Below are positions 29,468-38,341 of a DNA stretch of 64,000 nt, in pieces (the stretch's first letter is position 1; each line of letters opens with the position of its first letter). The DNA lies in assembly GCA_015099395.1 (NCBI GenBank), contig AP024096.1:3410001-3474000 (forward strand), given 5' to 3'. This stretch comes from Ktedonobacteria bacterium brp13. GTDB lineage: Bacteria > Chloroflexota > Ktedonobacteria > Ktedonobacterales > Ktedonobacteraceae. Under the pieces are notes generated by a model. That model was given only the letters and a program-made list of their open reading frames with translations. It did not search any database and was not told the origin of the DNA. The translations under genes and the position numbers were made by a program.

Positions 29468-32251
29468 ATGCTCAACCAACGAACACGCTCTCGATACAGG
29501 CAAACGGTATGGAGCGCTATTTTCGTTCTTTGTTTCTGCATTTTCGGTAATCTCTTTCTTCCAGGCACGGCTTTAGCTCAGAGCAGCAGAGCAGTCGAGC
29601 AGGATTATAACGCGAGAGACTTCCAGTATGCGGCGACCACACCCACAATCAATAAGATCAATGTTGGCTTTAATGGCACGTATCAGAACGGGGCCTGGGT
29701 ACCAGTACAGGTAACGTTAAGCAATGCCGGAGCCGATTTTAGTGGCAAACTATCGATCACACTCCCCAATACCAGCTATAATGTACCCAATGCTATCAGC
29801 AGTTCGGCTGTCTATCAGCAAACTATTGATCTACCAACCGGTGCCCAGAAGCAAGTAACGCTCAATATACCGCTCAACATGAGCGCGATAGGTGGCAACA
29901 GTCCACTCAACATCGATCTACTGGATATAAACGGTCGTAAAGTAGCAACCAGGCAGGTCGCGACTCAGGCACTGAGTAACAATACAACGCTGGTTGGTAT
30001 TCTCTCCGATACCCCTAATAATTTTGACCGTCTCAATCTGGCGCTGTCAGATCTGTTCAAGGCATCAGGACAGACCATGAATCTTTCAGCCGCGACACTA
30101 CCAGCGCAGACAGAATTATTGCAAAACTTTGGGGTTATCGTACTCGACGACTTTTCAACCGGCACGTTAAGCCAGAAGCAGATGAAAGCACTGCAAGGCT
30201 GGGTGAACCAGGGCGGCGACCTGATCGTCATCGGCGGTCCCGAGTGGCAGAACACACTGAGTCCACTGCCAGCCTCACTACTCCCTGCTACGCCCCATGG
30301 GGGCAGCACAATTCCAGCAGGGACGGCACTCCTACCGGTCAGCGCAGTGACTCCAGCAGGACACGCACCACAACTCTCCCTCAACACAAATACACCCATC
30401 ACCACGGCACAACCGCAGGCAGGCAGCATCGTTATTCAGAGCGCTCAGGATGGCAAGGTACCGCTGATCGTCAAGAGCAATCAGGGACAGGGTACTGTCT
30501 ACTTCCTGGCTTATGATCCAACCCTGGAACCCCTCGCCTCATGGCCGCAGACAAACGATCTATGGAAGGGTCTGCTACTACGCACGCTAGGGGACCGCGC
30601 CATCACCAATGCATCCAGCACAATCAACCCACAAAACTTTCAATGGAATGCGACCTCATCAATGGGCGATCTCCTCCAGATCTTCTTTCCCAACGCCTAT
30701 CCATCACTCTGGCTAATCCTGGCGCTGCTGGCGAGCTATATTCTCATCCTTGGTCCGATCAGGATGCTCATCGTGCGACGAACCAGACGCCGTCAATATA
30801 GCTGGCGCATCGTTCTGGCTACCATTCTGGTTTTTACACTCCTGAGCTATGGACTGGCACTCAAACAAAAGGGCGACGCAGTCATCAATAGTAGCATTAC
30901 GGTCCTCCAGTTGAATCGTCCCGATACCACCGGAACCAACGGGCACATGACGACCTATCTGGGCGTCTTTGTCCCCAACCAGGGTGACTATACTGTGCAC
31001 ATCCCGGGCAATACCTTCGTCAATAGCGATCAGGGGAGCAATTCTAATAATGCGCCATATCCACAACAAAGCAACGGGATACAGCAAACAACCATCACTA
31101 CTGGCAATAATGGGACAGATGTAGACCTTAAAGGGGTCGAGATCTGGACCAACCGTACACTGATTGAGCAGCAGGATACCCATATGACTGGAGGCCTGAC
31201 CTCACATCTGCAACTCCAGCAGAACGTCGTCAGTGGCACGGTTACCAATACGCTACCATACGCGCTAGATGATGCCTATATCGCCATGGATAACTACTTC
31301 ATCTCACTGGGTCAATTCCAGGCCAACAGTACTCGCACGATTACCCTGGCATTGAATAGCAAGATGAGTAACAATGCCAATGGGGCGGCCACGATAGCCG
31401 ATCAGATCGCAGCAAACCATGGGATGCAGACCGGACAGGGCGGCTACTATCCTTTCACTGGCAATAGTCCCGTCACCGACGAAGCCAAGCAGCATGCATT
31501 GGCACTCGAAGCACTGAGCGGCGATTACTGCAATGGGAATGGTTGCTATCATCAGTCCGTCCAGGTCGCTACGATCAATGGAGTTGTCACAAAATCCTTT
31601 ATGGCCGGGCAGACCGCCAGCAGCCGAGATCCATTACTACTGAACGGCGCTCCGATCACGCTCTTTGGTTGGATTAAAGATCCACATGCGTTATCAGCAT
31701 TGAATCAGACAGGCAGCGATGTCACGATCAATGGACAGGTAGCTAATGGAACACATGAGTTGCTCGTACAGGCACCGCTAGATGTCAGCTATCAAGGTGC
31801 AGTCAGCATAGCACCAGGTCTGGTAAACTCAGAGATTACTCATCTCCAGCAGGATCAGTCAACCAATATACAGGAGCCTGTGCAGGGCACCTATACCATG
31901 ACCACCGGCTCACTGACCTTTGAATACTCAGTGCCGGGAGCGCCACAGGTGCAGAACGGTGAGCTCGCTTTTACGGCCAACGCAAATAATCCCGGTATGC
32001 CTCCTTCTGCGACACAAAACGCGGGAAACTCCAGTGATATCAATCATCTTCAGGCGTATCTCTATAACTGGCATACTGGCAACTGGGATGCCGTCACATT
32101 CAACCAGTTCGCGCTCACCGTCAAGAAGGCTCAGGCGTATATTGGTCCAGGCAATCGCATACTCTTAAGCCTGAACAACCAGGATAGCAGTCTGGGTACC
32201 GTTCTCTTTAATCGACCAAACCTGACGATCAACGGCACAATTGTCCACTAG
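29468..32251 (+). CDS. Large secreted/membrane protein next to an ABC transporter
   Basis: 927 residues, no named family recognised with confidence. A signal peptide (about 1-37, cleavage after TALA) leads to an extracellular N-terminal region of beta-rich repeats (about 40-405) that includes a gatase-like stretch (GDLIVIGGPEW). Two transmembrane helices follow (about 412-435 and 445-465), then a second large extracellular Asn/Gln/Thr-rich domain. The gene is 14 bp upstream of an ABC ATPase and starts a same-strand array with permease, MoxR, DUF58 and VWA genes. The architecture resembles accessory surface proteins of ABC-2 exporters. GAGAG precedes the ATG. Confidence 0.75.
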   Translation: MLNQRTRSRYRQTVWSAIFVLCFCIFGNLFLPGTALAQSSRAVEQDYNARDFQYAATTPTINKINVGFNGTYQNGAWVPVQVTLSNAGADFSGKLSITLPNTSYNVPNAISSSAVYQQTIDLPTGAQKQVTLNIPLNMSAIGGNSPLNIDLLDINGRKVATRQVATQALSNNTTLVGILSDTPNNFDRLNLALSDLFKASGQTMNLSAATLPAQTELLQNFGVIVLDDFSTGTLSQKQMKALQGWVNQGGDLIVIGGPEWQNTLSPLPASLLPATPHGGSTIPAGTALLPVSAVTPAGHAPQLSLNTNTPITTAQPQAGSIVIQSAQDGKVPLIVKSNQGQGTVYFLAYDPTLEPLASWPQTNDLWKGLLLRTLGDRAITNASSTINPQNFQWNATSSMGDLLQIFFPNAYPSLWLILALLASYILILGPIRMLIVRRTRRRQYSWRIVLATILVFTLLSYGLALKQKGDAVINSSITVLQLNRPDTTGTNGHMTTYLGVFVPNQGDYTVHIPGNTFVNSDQGSNSNNAPYPQQSNGIQQTTITTGNNGTDVDLKGVEIWTNRTLIEQQDTHMTGGLTSHLQLQQNVVSGTVTNTLPYALDDAYIAMDNYFISLGQFQANSTRTITLALNSKMSNNANGAATIADQIAANHGMQTGQGGYYPFTGNSPVTDEAKQHALALEALSGDYCNGNGCYHQSVQVATINGVVTKSFMAGQTASSRDPLLLNGAPITLFGWIKDPHALSALNQTGSDVTINGQVANGTHELLVQAPLDVSYQGAVSIAPGLVNSEITHLQQDQSTNIQEPVQGTYTMTTGSLTFEYSVPGAPQVQNGELAFTANANNPGMPPSATQNAGNSSDINHLQAYLYNWHTGNWDAVTFNQFALTVKKAQAYIGPGNRILLSLNNQDSSLGTVLFNRPNLTINGTIVH

Positions 32252-32265
32252 AACAGGGGGATTGT

Positions 32266-33345
32266 ATGGATTATGAACAAGAGCATGAGCAACGGGTAGC
32301 AGAGGATACAAGCAAGCAGCAAGAGGGGGAAAAGAGCAGTACAACCACAACCAGTACGGCAACGGCACTCGCAGATAAGCCAGAAGCACTTATCCGTGTG
32401 GAGCATGTGAGTAAACGTTACCGTTCATTGTACGCGCTCAACGACCTCAGCCTGGAGATACCACGCAATACTATCTATGGTCTGATAGGACCTAATGGTG
32501 CGGGAAAGACCACACTGCTGCGTATCCTGGCCGCACTACTTACACCGAGTAGCGGCCAGGTCTGGTTCGAGGATCGGGATGTCAGTCGGACGCCGACAAT
32601 CATTCAGCGTAAGGTCGGGTATATGCCGGACTTCTTTGGTGTCTACCCTGATCTCACAGCGGCTGAATATCTGGAGTTCTATGCTGGCATCCACGGTATT
32701 CCACGCAACAAACATGCTGGCATCATTGCCGATCTACTCGAACTGGTTGAACTGACTGACAAACGCAATGCGCTCGTTGAGTCGCTCTCACGAGGTATGA
32801 AACAGCGCCTCTGCCTGGCACGTGCCCTTGTGCACGATCCTGATGTACTCTTGCTGGACGAACCGGCCTCTGGACTAGATCCACGCGCACGAGTAGAGCT
32901 ACGCGAGTTGGTACGCTCGCTCCAGGGCATGGGCAAAACGATTCTGATCAGTTCACATATCTTGCTTGAACTGGCCGAGATGTGTACCGATATAGCGATA
33001 CTACAAGGTGGCAAATTGATCATTGCCGGCAGCGTCGAACAGGTCACACGCCAGTTAGGTGGAGAGCGTCAGCTAGAGATCCATGTTCTGCACCGTGAAG
33101 ATGTTGAGCATGCAACAACGATACTCAATGCCAATCCGGCGATCACCCGGGTCATACAAGAGAACGCGAACAACGATACGACCGGTACAAACATCCAGGC
33201 CGATTTTACCGGCGATGAAGAAGCAATGCGACAGATCCTGGAGACCTTGATACAAAACAAGGTCCCCGTCGTCTCGTTCTCACCACGCAGTGGAGGCGGA
33301 AGACTGGAAGAGGTCTTCCTCAATATTACAGAGAGGAGCAAGTAA
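32266..33345 (+). CDS. ABC transporter ATP-binding protein (ABC-2 type)
   Basis: 359 residues. After a 40-residue Glu/Gln/Thr-rich N-terminal extension come the Walker A GPNGAGKT (75-82), the signature LSRGMKQ (174-180), Walker B VLLLDE (194-199) and the switch His in ISSHIL. The C-terminal ~90 residues form the regulatory extension common in ABC-2 exporters of the CcmA/NatA group. It powers the adjacent permease at 33351, which starts 5 bp downstream. The exported substrate is unknown; the neighbouring surface protein may be partner or cargo-related. Confidence 0.93.
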   Translation: MDYEQEHEQRVAEDTSKQQEGEKSSTTTTSTATALADKPEALIRVEHVSKRYRSLYALNDLSLEIPRNTIYGLIGPNGAGKTTLLRILAALLTPSSGQVWFEDRDVSRTPTIIQRKVGYMPDFFGVYPDLTAAEYLEFYAGIHGIPRNKHAGIIADLLELVELTDKRNALVESLSRGMKQRLCLARALVHDPDVLLLDEPASGLDPRARVELRELVRSLQGMGKTILISSHILLELAEMCTDIAILQGGKLIIAGSVEQVTRQLGGERQLEIHVLHREDVEHATTILNANPAITRVIQENANNDTTGTNIQADFTGDEEAMRQILETLIQNKVPVVSFSPRSGGGRLEEVFLNITERSK

Positions 33346-33350
33346 AAATC

Positions 33351-34274
33351 ATGACGTTTGTTGCGCTCCTGATTAAAGAGATGCGCCTTATGACAAGGCG
33401 CGAGCGTACAGTCTGGCTAATGGTCGGTTATATCGTATTGCTCGGTATTATCGGCTGGTTTGAACTCCATAGCTTAGGCAACACTGATTGGAGCAGCATC
33501 GGCACAATCCTGTATACCACGCTCCTGATAATCCAATTTGTGCTGGTACTTTTTGTGACGCCTGCATTTACAACGACAATGATCAATGGAGAGAAAGAGC
33601 GCCAGACGTTCGACATGCTCCTCTGCTCACGTCTCTCGCCTGCAGCACTGATAGGAGGAAAGCTCCTTTCGGGACTGATCAATGCCCTGCTCCTCATCGT
33701 GTCCTCGATCCCGCTTTTCAGTCTCGTCTTCTTCTTTGGAGGCATCTCACCACTGCAAGCCTTCGAGGCACTGCTCATCTTCGCAGCCACAGCCCTCTTT
33801 CTCGCAACCTTTGGGATATTTTGTTCATCCTTAGTATCACGACCAGCGGTCTCAACGGCACTGGCCTACATATTCGTCCTGCTCTGGTGCGGGCTGCCTC
33901 TGCTCTTCTATATGCTGCAACTCGCGTCCGGTATAGCAAATAATGGTGTAGCAGTCGTCAGTTCATCTGGTCCAGGACTGAATACAGTACCTGCTATTCC
34001 AGCGCCACCTTTTTACCTGGCCTGGAACCCGATCGTGGCACTGTTCAGCACCTTCAGTGTTGGTACGACATGGGCAGGACCCTACCAGATTTTGCATCTC
34101 CATATTATGGTCTGGCAACTCTATCTTTTTATCAGTGTACTGGTCTCTGCGCTGCTCTTCGCCGCCAGCATGCTACGGATCAGGCCAGAACAACGACGCA
34201 GTCGGGATAAGCGTTACCTGAACAAGAAACCTGTAGAGAAACCGATAGAAACAAAGGTCCCAGTAGAGGCGTGA
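33351..34274 (+). CDS. ABC-2 type transporter permease
   Basis: 307-residue integral membrane protein with about six hydrophobic segments (first about 23-40, last about 255-280) and a basic C-terminal tail. The layout fits ABC-2 permeases of the NosY/CcmB-like group, including a conserved NGEKERQTFDMLL cytoplasmic coupling segment (about 80-92). It pairs with the ATPase gene 5 bp upstream as one exporter. The substrate is not evident. Confidence 0.88.
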   Translation: MTFVALLIKEMRLMTRRERTVWLMVGYIVLLGIIGWFELHSLGNTDWSSIGTILYTTLLIIQFVLVLFVTPAFTTTMINGEKERQTFDMLLCSRLSPAALIGGKLLSGLINALLLIVSSIPLFSLVFFFGGISPLQAFEALLIFAATALFLATFGIFCSSLVSRPAVSTALAYIFVLLWCGLPLLFYMLQLASGIANNGVAVVSSSGPGLNTVPAIPAPPFYLAWNPIVALFSTFSVGTTWAGPYQILHLHIMVWQLYLFISVLVSALLFAASMLRIRPEQRRSRDKRYLNKKPVEKPIETKVPVEA

Positions 34275-34344
34275 TAAACAGTAAGAAGCGCAGGGTAAGT
34301 ATGTACACTCGTGCTTACCCTTTGAAGTAGAGAAACGGTGGTGT

Positions 34345-36063
34345 ATGGCTACAACACTCCCGTCACCCGTGACGGAGACCCGCGAGATAGCGATCAACGG
34401 AGAACAACAACTGACAGGAGCGCTACGCCCATGGCGTCAGCGCATCTTCATACGGCATACACTTACATGGGGAAATGCTGGCCTTATCACCGGGCTCATA
34501 CTGGCCGCACTCCTCATGCTGATAGCACGTCTGGTACCCTGGGCGAGCGCGCCCTATTGGGCCGCAGGGATAGCACTGACGGTCGTCATACTCGCACTTG
34601 CAGCAGCGATCTGGACCCGTCCAACGTTTACGAGTACGGCCAGGGACCTCGATCGCCGACTCGCCCTCTACGATCGGCTAGGAACCGCCTGGGAGCTACG
34701 AACGCAAACGCGTCCTCTCGTCCAGCTACAACGCAAAGATGCGTTGCGTCGCCTGAACGAGCATACACTCAAACAAACAATAACCCTGCGACCGCGCCGG
34801 GCAGGACTCATTATACTGGGTATCGCTATAGCCGCCCTACTCCTGCTCGCCCTGCTCCCTAACCCGATGCAGGCTATCTTGCGGCAACAGGCTGCAAACC
34901 AGGCCATGGTCGCCCGTCAGATCAGTGCCATCGAGAAGCTACGCCAGCTAGAGGCAAAGCAAACAAGTATCTCCCCAGAGGAGAAAGCAAAGATTGACAG
35001 TATCCTGCGTAACCTTGAGTCACAGATGCAGCAGGCCAAAACGCCAACCGACGCACAACAAGCGCTCTCGGATGCACAGGCCAAACTGAATCAGTTACAG
35101 AGCCCACAACTCACGAGTCGCGTACAGGGCCAGAGCTCTGCTGGCACCTCACTCTCAAGTAGCAGCAACCCAAATCTGAATGCCATGGGGCAGGCACTCA
35201 GCAATAATAATCCGCAAGCACTCGCTAAAGCACTACAGAACCTTGCACAGCAGTCCAGCTCAATGTCTCAGCAGCAGCGCGATCAACTGGCGAAACAGCT
35301 TGAGCAGGCAGCCAATCAAGCTGGACAGAACTCACAGCTCAATTCAGCGCTCCACCAGCTCGCGAAATCGCTCAGTGACGGCAACGCATCTGAGACATCC
35401 GACGCCGCCAACGCCGTCGAATCCGCCGCCCAGCAGACCGCGAACGACACAACCAACAGCAATGCACTGAATCAGACCAGCCAGCAGCTGCAAAACCAGG
35501 CCAACGATCTCGCAGCCGCCACCGACAACTCGACTGGCCAACAACAAGGTCAAGGCCAACAAGGCCAGGGCCAGGGGCAAGGTCAACAACAAGGTCAGGG
35601 GCAAGGTCAACAACAAGGTCAAGGTCAGGGACAAGGTCAGGGACAAGGTCAAGGTCAAGGCCAGGGCCAGGGACAAGGTCAGGGACAAGGTCAAGGTCAA
35701 GGCCAGGGCCAGGGGCAAGGTCAAGGTCAAGGCCAGGGCCAGGGACAAGGTCAGGGACAAGGTCAAGGTCAAGGCCAGGGCCAGGGGCAAGGTCAGGGAG
35801 GATCTGGTGGCACAGGTAGCGGAGGGAAGAAAAATGGCGGCAAGAGCGACCAGGTATATGTACAGGGACAAAAAGGCCAGGGGAGCAGCACACAAAGCGC
35901 AGACAATAGTCTGGGCGTCTCCTCCCAGGGGAACTCTGTTCCCTACTCACAGGTTATCCAGCAGTATAACCAGCAAGCACACGACGACATCGACAATAGC
36001 AACGTCTCACCAGACGTAAAAGATACAGTCCACAGCTACTTCGATTCATTAGAAGGCCAGTAA
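34345..36063 (+). CDS. Membrane protein with long Gln-Gly tract
   Basis: 572 residues. The N-terminus has three hydrophobic helices (about 32-56, 62-82 and 150-172) around a basic cytoplasmic loop. A helical Gln/Ala/Ser-rich region (about 185-395) is followed by an almost uninterrupted Gln-Gly repeat (about 398-485), a Gly/Ser/Lys linker and a conserved-looking ~70-residue end (YSQVIQQYNQQAHDD...). The overall plan resembles DUF4175-type proteins found beside MoxR/DUF58/VWA genes. The tract is likely flexible or gel-like. It lies between the ABC exporter and MoxR genes. Function unknown. Confidence 0.75.
   Translation: MATTLPSPVTETREIAINGEQQLTGALRPWRQRIFIRHTLTWGNAGLITGLILAALLMLIARLVPWASAPYWAAGIALTVVILALAAAIWTRPTFTSTARDLDRRLALYDRLGTAWELRTQTRPLVQLQRKDALRRLNEHTLKQTITLRPRRAGLIILGIAIAALLLLALLPNPMQAILRQQAANQAMVARQISAIEKLRQLEAKQTSISPEEKAKIDSILRNLESQMQQAKTPTDAQQALSDAQAKLNQLQSPQLTSRVQGQSSAGTSLSSSSNPNLNAMGQALSNNNPQALAKALQNLAQQSSSMSQQQRDQLAKQLEQAANQAGQNSQLNSALHQLAKSLSDGNASETSDAANAVESAAQQTANDTTNSNALNQTSQQLQNQANDLAAATDNSTGQQQGQGQQGQGQGQGQQQGQGQGQQQGQGQGQGQGQGQGQGQGQGQGQGQGQGQGQGQGQGQGQGQGQGQGQGQGQGQGQGQGQGQGGSGGTGSGGKKNGGKSDQVYVQGQKGQGSSTQSADNSLGVSSQGNSVPYSQVIQQYNQQAHDDIDNSNVSPDVKDTVHSYFDSLEGQ
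35537..35801 (+). repeat. CAAGGT/CAGGGA-type hexanucleotide repeat encoding (Gln-Gly)n
   Basis: About 265 bp of alternating Gln and Gly codons with mixed CAA/CAG and GGT/GGC/GGA/GGG use, and larger ~30-100 bp blocks repeated inside. The tract is in phase with the membrane-protein gene. Confidence 0.9.
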
Positions 36064-36137
36064 TTCGTCTTACATTTTATGCACGAAAAGGATACAAAAC
36101 ACACAACGCAATTTGCTAGAAGGGCAGTAAACATACA

Positions 36138-37397
36138 ATGGCAAAAGTAAACGATAATTCAGCCAACCCGTATGATGATGAAAATCTGTCTCCTGTGTAC
36201 CCGGGGTATGATGACAACACAGCTACTACGAATATCACAGCCACAACCCCGGCCCCGACGGTACCACGAGAGCAGCCACCCCAACAGCAATCAGCACACG
36301 CAGCAGGAACACAGAGTGTGGAGAATACAGCGTCGACACGGACAACTCTCGCTAAAAATAAGCCTGCCGTCAAAACATTAGCACCTGCAGCAGCCGCTGG
36401 GAGCGGTGAGCCAGGCGAGCAAGATATCGCCTATTTCATCGAGACAGCGCAGCGGCTAGAGCAGGAATTGCAGAGCATCGTCATAGGACAGGAACGTGTC
36501 ATACGCGAACTTATGCTGGCCCTGCTGGCCGGAGGACACGTACTGCTAGAGGGCGTACCTGGCCTGGGCAAGACACTGCTTGTACGTACACTGGCGGAGA
36601 CGCTCGAACTCAAGTTTGCGCGCATCCAGTTTACGCCGGATCTGATGCCTGCCGATATCGTCGGAACGAATATTATCTCAGAGCAGAGCGACGGCACAGC
36701 GGGTAGCACACGCTCATTTAGCTTCCAGCCTGGTCCTATTTTTGCTAATATCGTCCTCGCCGACGAGATCAACCGCGCAACACCAAAGACACAATCTGCC
36801 CTCCTGGAAGGGATGCAGGAGCATACCGTCAGCGTCGGTGACCGTACACGTCTGCTGCCCCAGCCCTTCTTTGTGCTCGCCACACAGAACCCACTGGAGA
36901 TGGAGGGGACCTATCCGCTACCAGAGGCACAGCTTGACCGCTTTATGCTCAAGATCATGGTCAACTTCCCCAAAGCCGAGGATCTCTTGCGCATCGTCGA
37001 GAACACTGTGGGCACCCAGTCATTCCACGCGCAGAAAATCACTGACGGCGCACAACTCATGCACCTGACCAGCATTGCACGTGCAGTACCAAGCGCCACC
37101 AGCGTCAAAGAGTACGCAGTACGCCTGCTGCTCGCTACACATCCAGATCGAGAGGACACTCCGGAAAAGATTCGCCAGTATGTACGCTACGGGGCCAGTC
37201 CACGTGGCCTGCAAGCGCTGATTACCACCTCCCGTGTTCGCGCACTGCTGGATGGTCGCTACAATGCCTCCATTGAGGATATCAACGCCGTCGCCTACCC
37301 GGTTCTGCGCCACCGCATCGCGCTCAACTTCGACGGACTGGCCGACAATATAACACCGGAGAAACTGATTGAGTCGATTATTGATGAACTCTCATAG
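36138..37397 (+). CDS. MoxR family AAA+ ATPase
   Basis: 419 residues. The AAA_3 core begins near residue 112 after a poorly conserved ~100-residue Thr/Pro/Gln-rich N-terminal extension. Walker A is GVPGLGKT (139-146), Walker B IVLADE (205-210), and the arginine-finger/sensor regions and lid domain (about 320-415) are present. MoxR ATPases act as chaperones for VWA-containing complexes, such as metal insertion or assembly, and are almost always encoded beside DUF58 and VWA genes, as here. The DUF58 gene starts 11 bp downstream. Unusual: the long extension. Confidence 0.93.
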   Translation: MAKVNDNSANPYDDENLSPVYPGYDDNTATTNITATTPAPTVPREQPPQQQSAHAAGTQSVENTASTRTTLAKNKPAVKTLAPAAAAGSGEPGEQDIAYFIETAQRLEQELQSIVIGQERVIRELMLALLAGGHVLLEGVPGLGKTLLVRTLAETLELKFARIQFTPDLMPADIVGTNIISEQSDGTAGSTRSFSFQPGPIFANIVLADEINRATPKTQSALLEGMQEHTVSVGDRTRLLPQPFFVLATQNPLEMEGTYPLPEAQLDRFMLKIMVNFPKAEDLLRIVENTVGTQSFHAQKITDGAQLMHLTSIARAVPSATSVKEYAVRLLLATHPDREDTPEKIRQYVRYGASPRGLQALITTSRVRALLDGRYNASIEDINAVAYPVLRHRIALNFDGLADNITPEKLIESIIDELS

Positions 37398-37408
37398 AAA
37401 GAAAGATT

Positions 37409-38320
37409 ATGGTTGAGCGCGCCAATCAAGCAGCGTCATCTGCACGCTTCCCACTGGATGCTAGCATCTTGCAGCGACTCGATAATGTCGCACTACTCAC
37501 ACGTCGCCCGATGGCTACCGGACGTCCTGGTCGTCGTCGCTCGCCCCTGGCAGGCTCCTCGTTAGAGTTTGCCGACTACCGGCGCTATACCGCTGGCGAC
37601 GACTTTCGCCGCATCGATTGGCGCGCCTATGCCCGTCTGGAACGGCTCTTCTTACGCGTCTTCGAGGCTGAAGAGAACATAACAGTGACCATCCTTATCG
37701 ACTGCTCCGTCTCGATGGTACACGGCGAGCCAGTCAAGGCCAGCATTGCGCACTCGATCGCCGCAGCCCTGGCCTATATCGCCCTCAAATGCGAGGATAA
37801 TGTCGTACTGGGGGCACTGACAGATCGGTTGGTGGCCTACCGCAAGATAGGCAATAGCAAGAACGCGATCTGGACGGTCGGTGATTTTCTGCATACCTTA
37901 CCGACAGCAGGGAACACGAACCTGAATCGGGCCCTCTATGATCTGGGCCGCATAGCGATGACGCCAGGCTTAACGATCGTTATCTCAGATTTTCTGGATA
38001 CGAACGGCTATGAGATAGGAGTACGTGCAGTACGGCAGCTACGGCAAGAGGTGGCACTCCTGCAGATCCTCTCACCGGATGAGCTCGATCCACAGTTACA
38101 GGGCGATTGGCAGTTGCGCGATAGCGAGGGATCACACACGGTCGAGGTCAGTGCTGGCTCCCATATCCTACAGGCATATCGAGATCGGCTGGCACAGTTC
38201 ACCGAAGAGCTAGCAGCCTGCGCACATCGGTATGCGGGTAGCTATACATTGATCGCCAGCGACACGGATATTATCGATGTAGTGCAGCGCCTGCTCCGCC
38301 AGGTTGAATTAGTGAGATAA
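37409..38320 (+). CDS. DUF58 domain-containing protein
   Basis: 303 residues, cytoplasmic. The hallmark DUF58 segment DDFRRIDWRAYARL (64-77) is followed by a VWA-like fold with a complete metal-binding DxSxS-type motif DCSVSM (98-103). DUF58 proteins partner MoxR ATPases; the pair is thought to remodel or load metal into VWA-bearing client proteins. Here it sits between MoxR (11 bp) and the BatA-like gene (21 bp), so all are probably co-transcribed. The start follows GAAAGA with weak complementarity to the ribosome. Confidence 0.93.
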   Translation: MVERANQAASSARFPLDASILQRLDNVALLTRRPMATGRPGRRRSPLAGSSLEFADYRRYTAGDDFRRIDWRAYARLERLFLRVFEAEENITVTILIDCSVSMVHGEPVKASIAHSIAAALAYIALKCEDNVVLGALTDRLVAYRKIGNSKNAIWTVGDFLHTLPTAGNTNLNRALYDLGRIAMTPGLTIVISDFLDTNGYEIGVRAVRQLRQEVALLQILSPDELDPQLQGDWQLRDSEGSHTVEVSAGSHILQAYRDRLAQFTEELAACAHRYAGSYTLIASDTDIIDVVQRLLRQVELVR

Positions 38321-38341
38321 CAGGAGAAGGGTAGGCGACTT

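Noticed and set aside
35344..35895. Antisense Leu-Ala/Leu-Thr repeat proteins opposite the Gln-Gly tract
   Set aside because: They are the complement of the CAA/CAG-GGN repeat, not separate genes.
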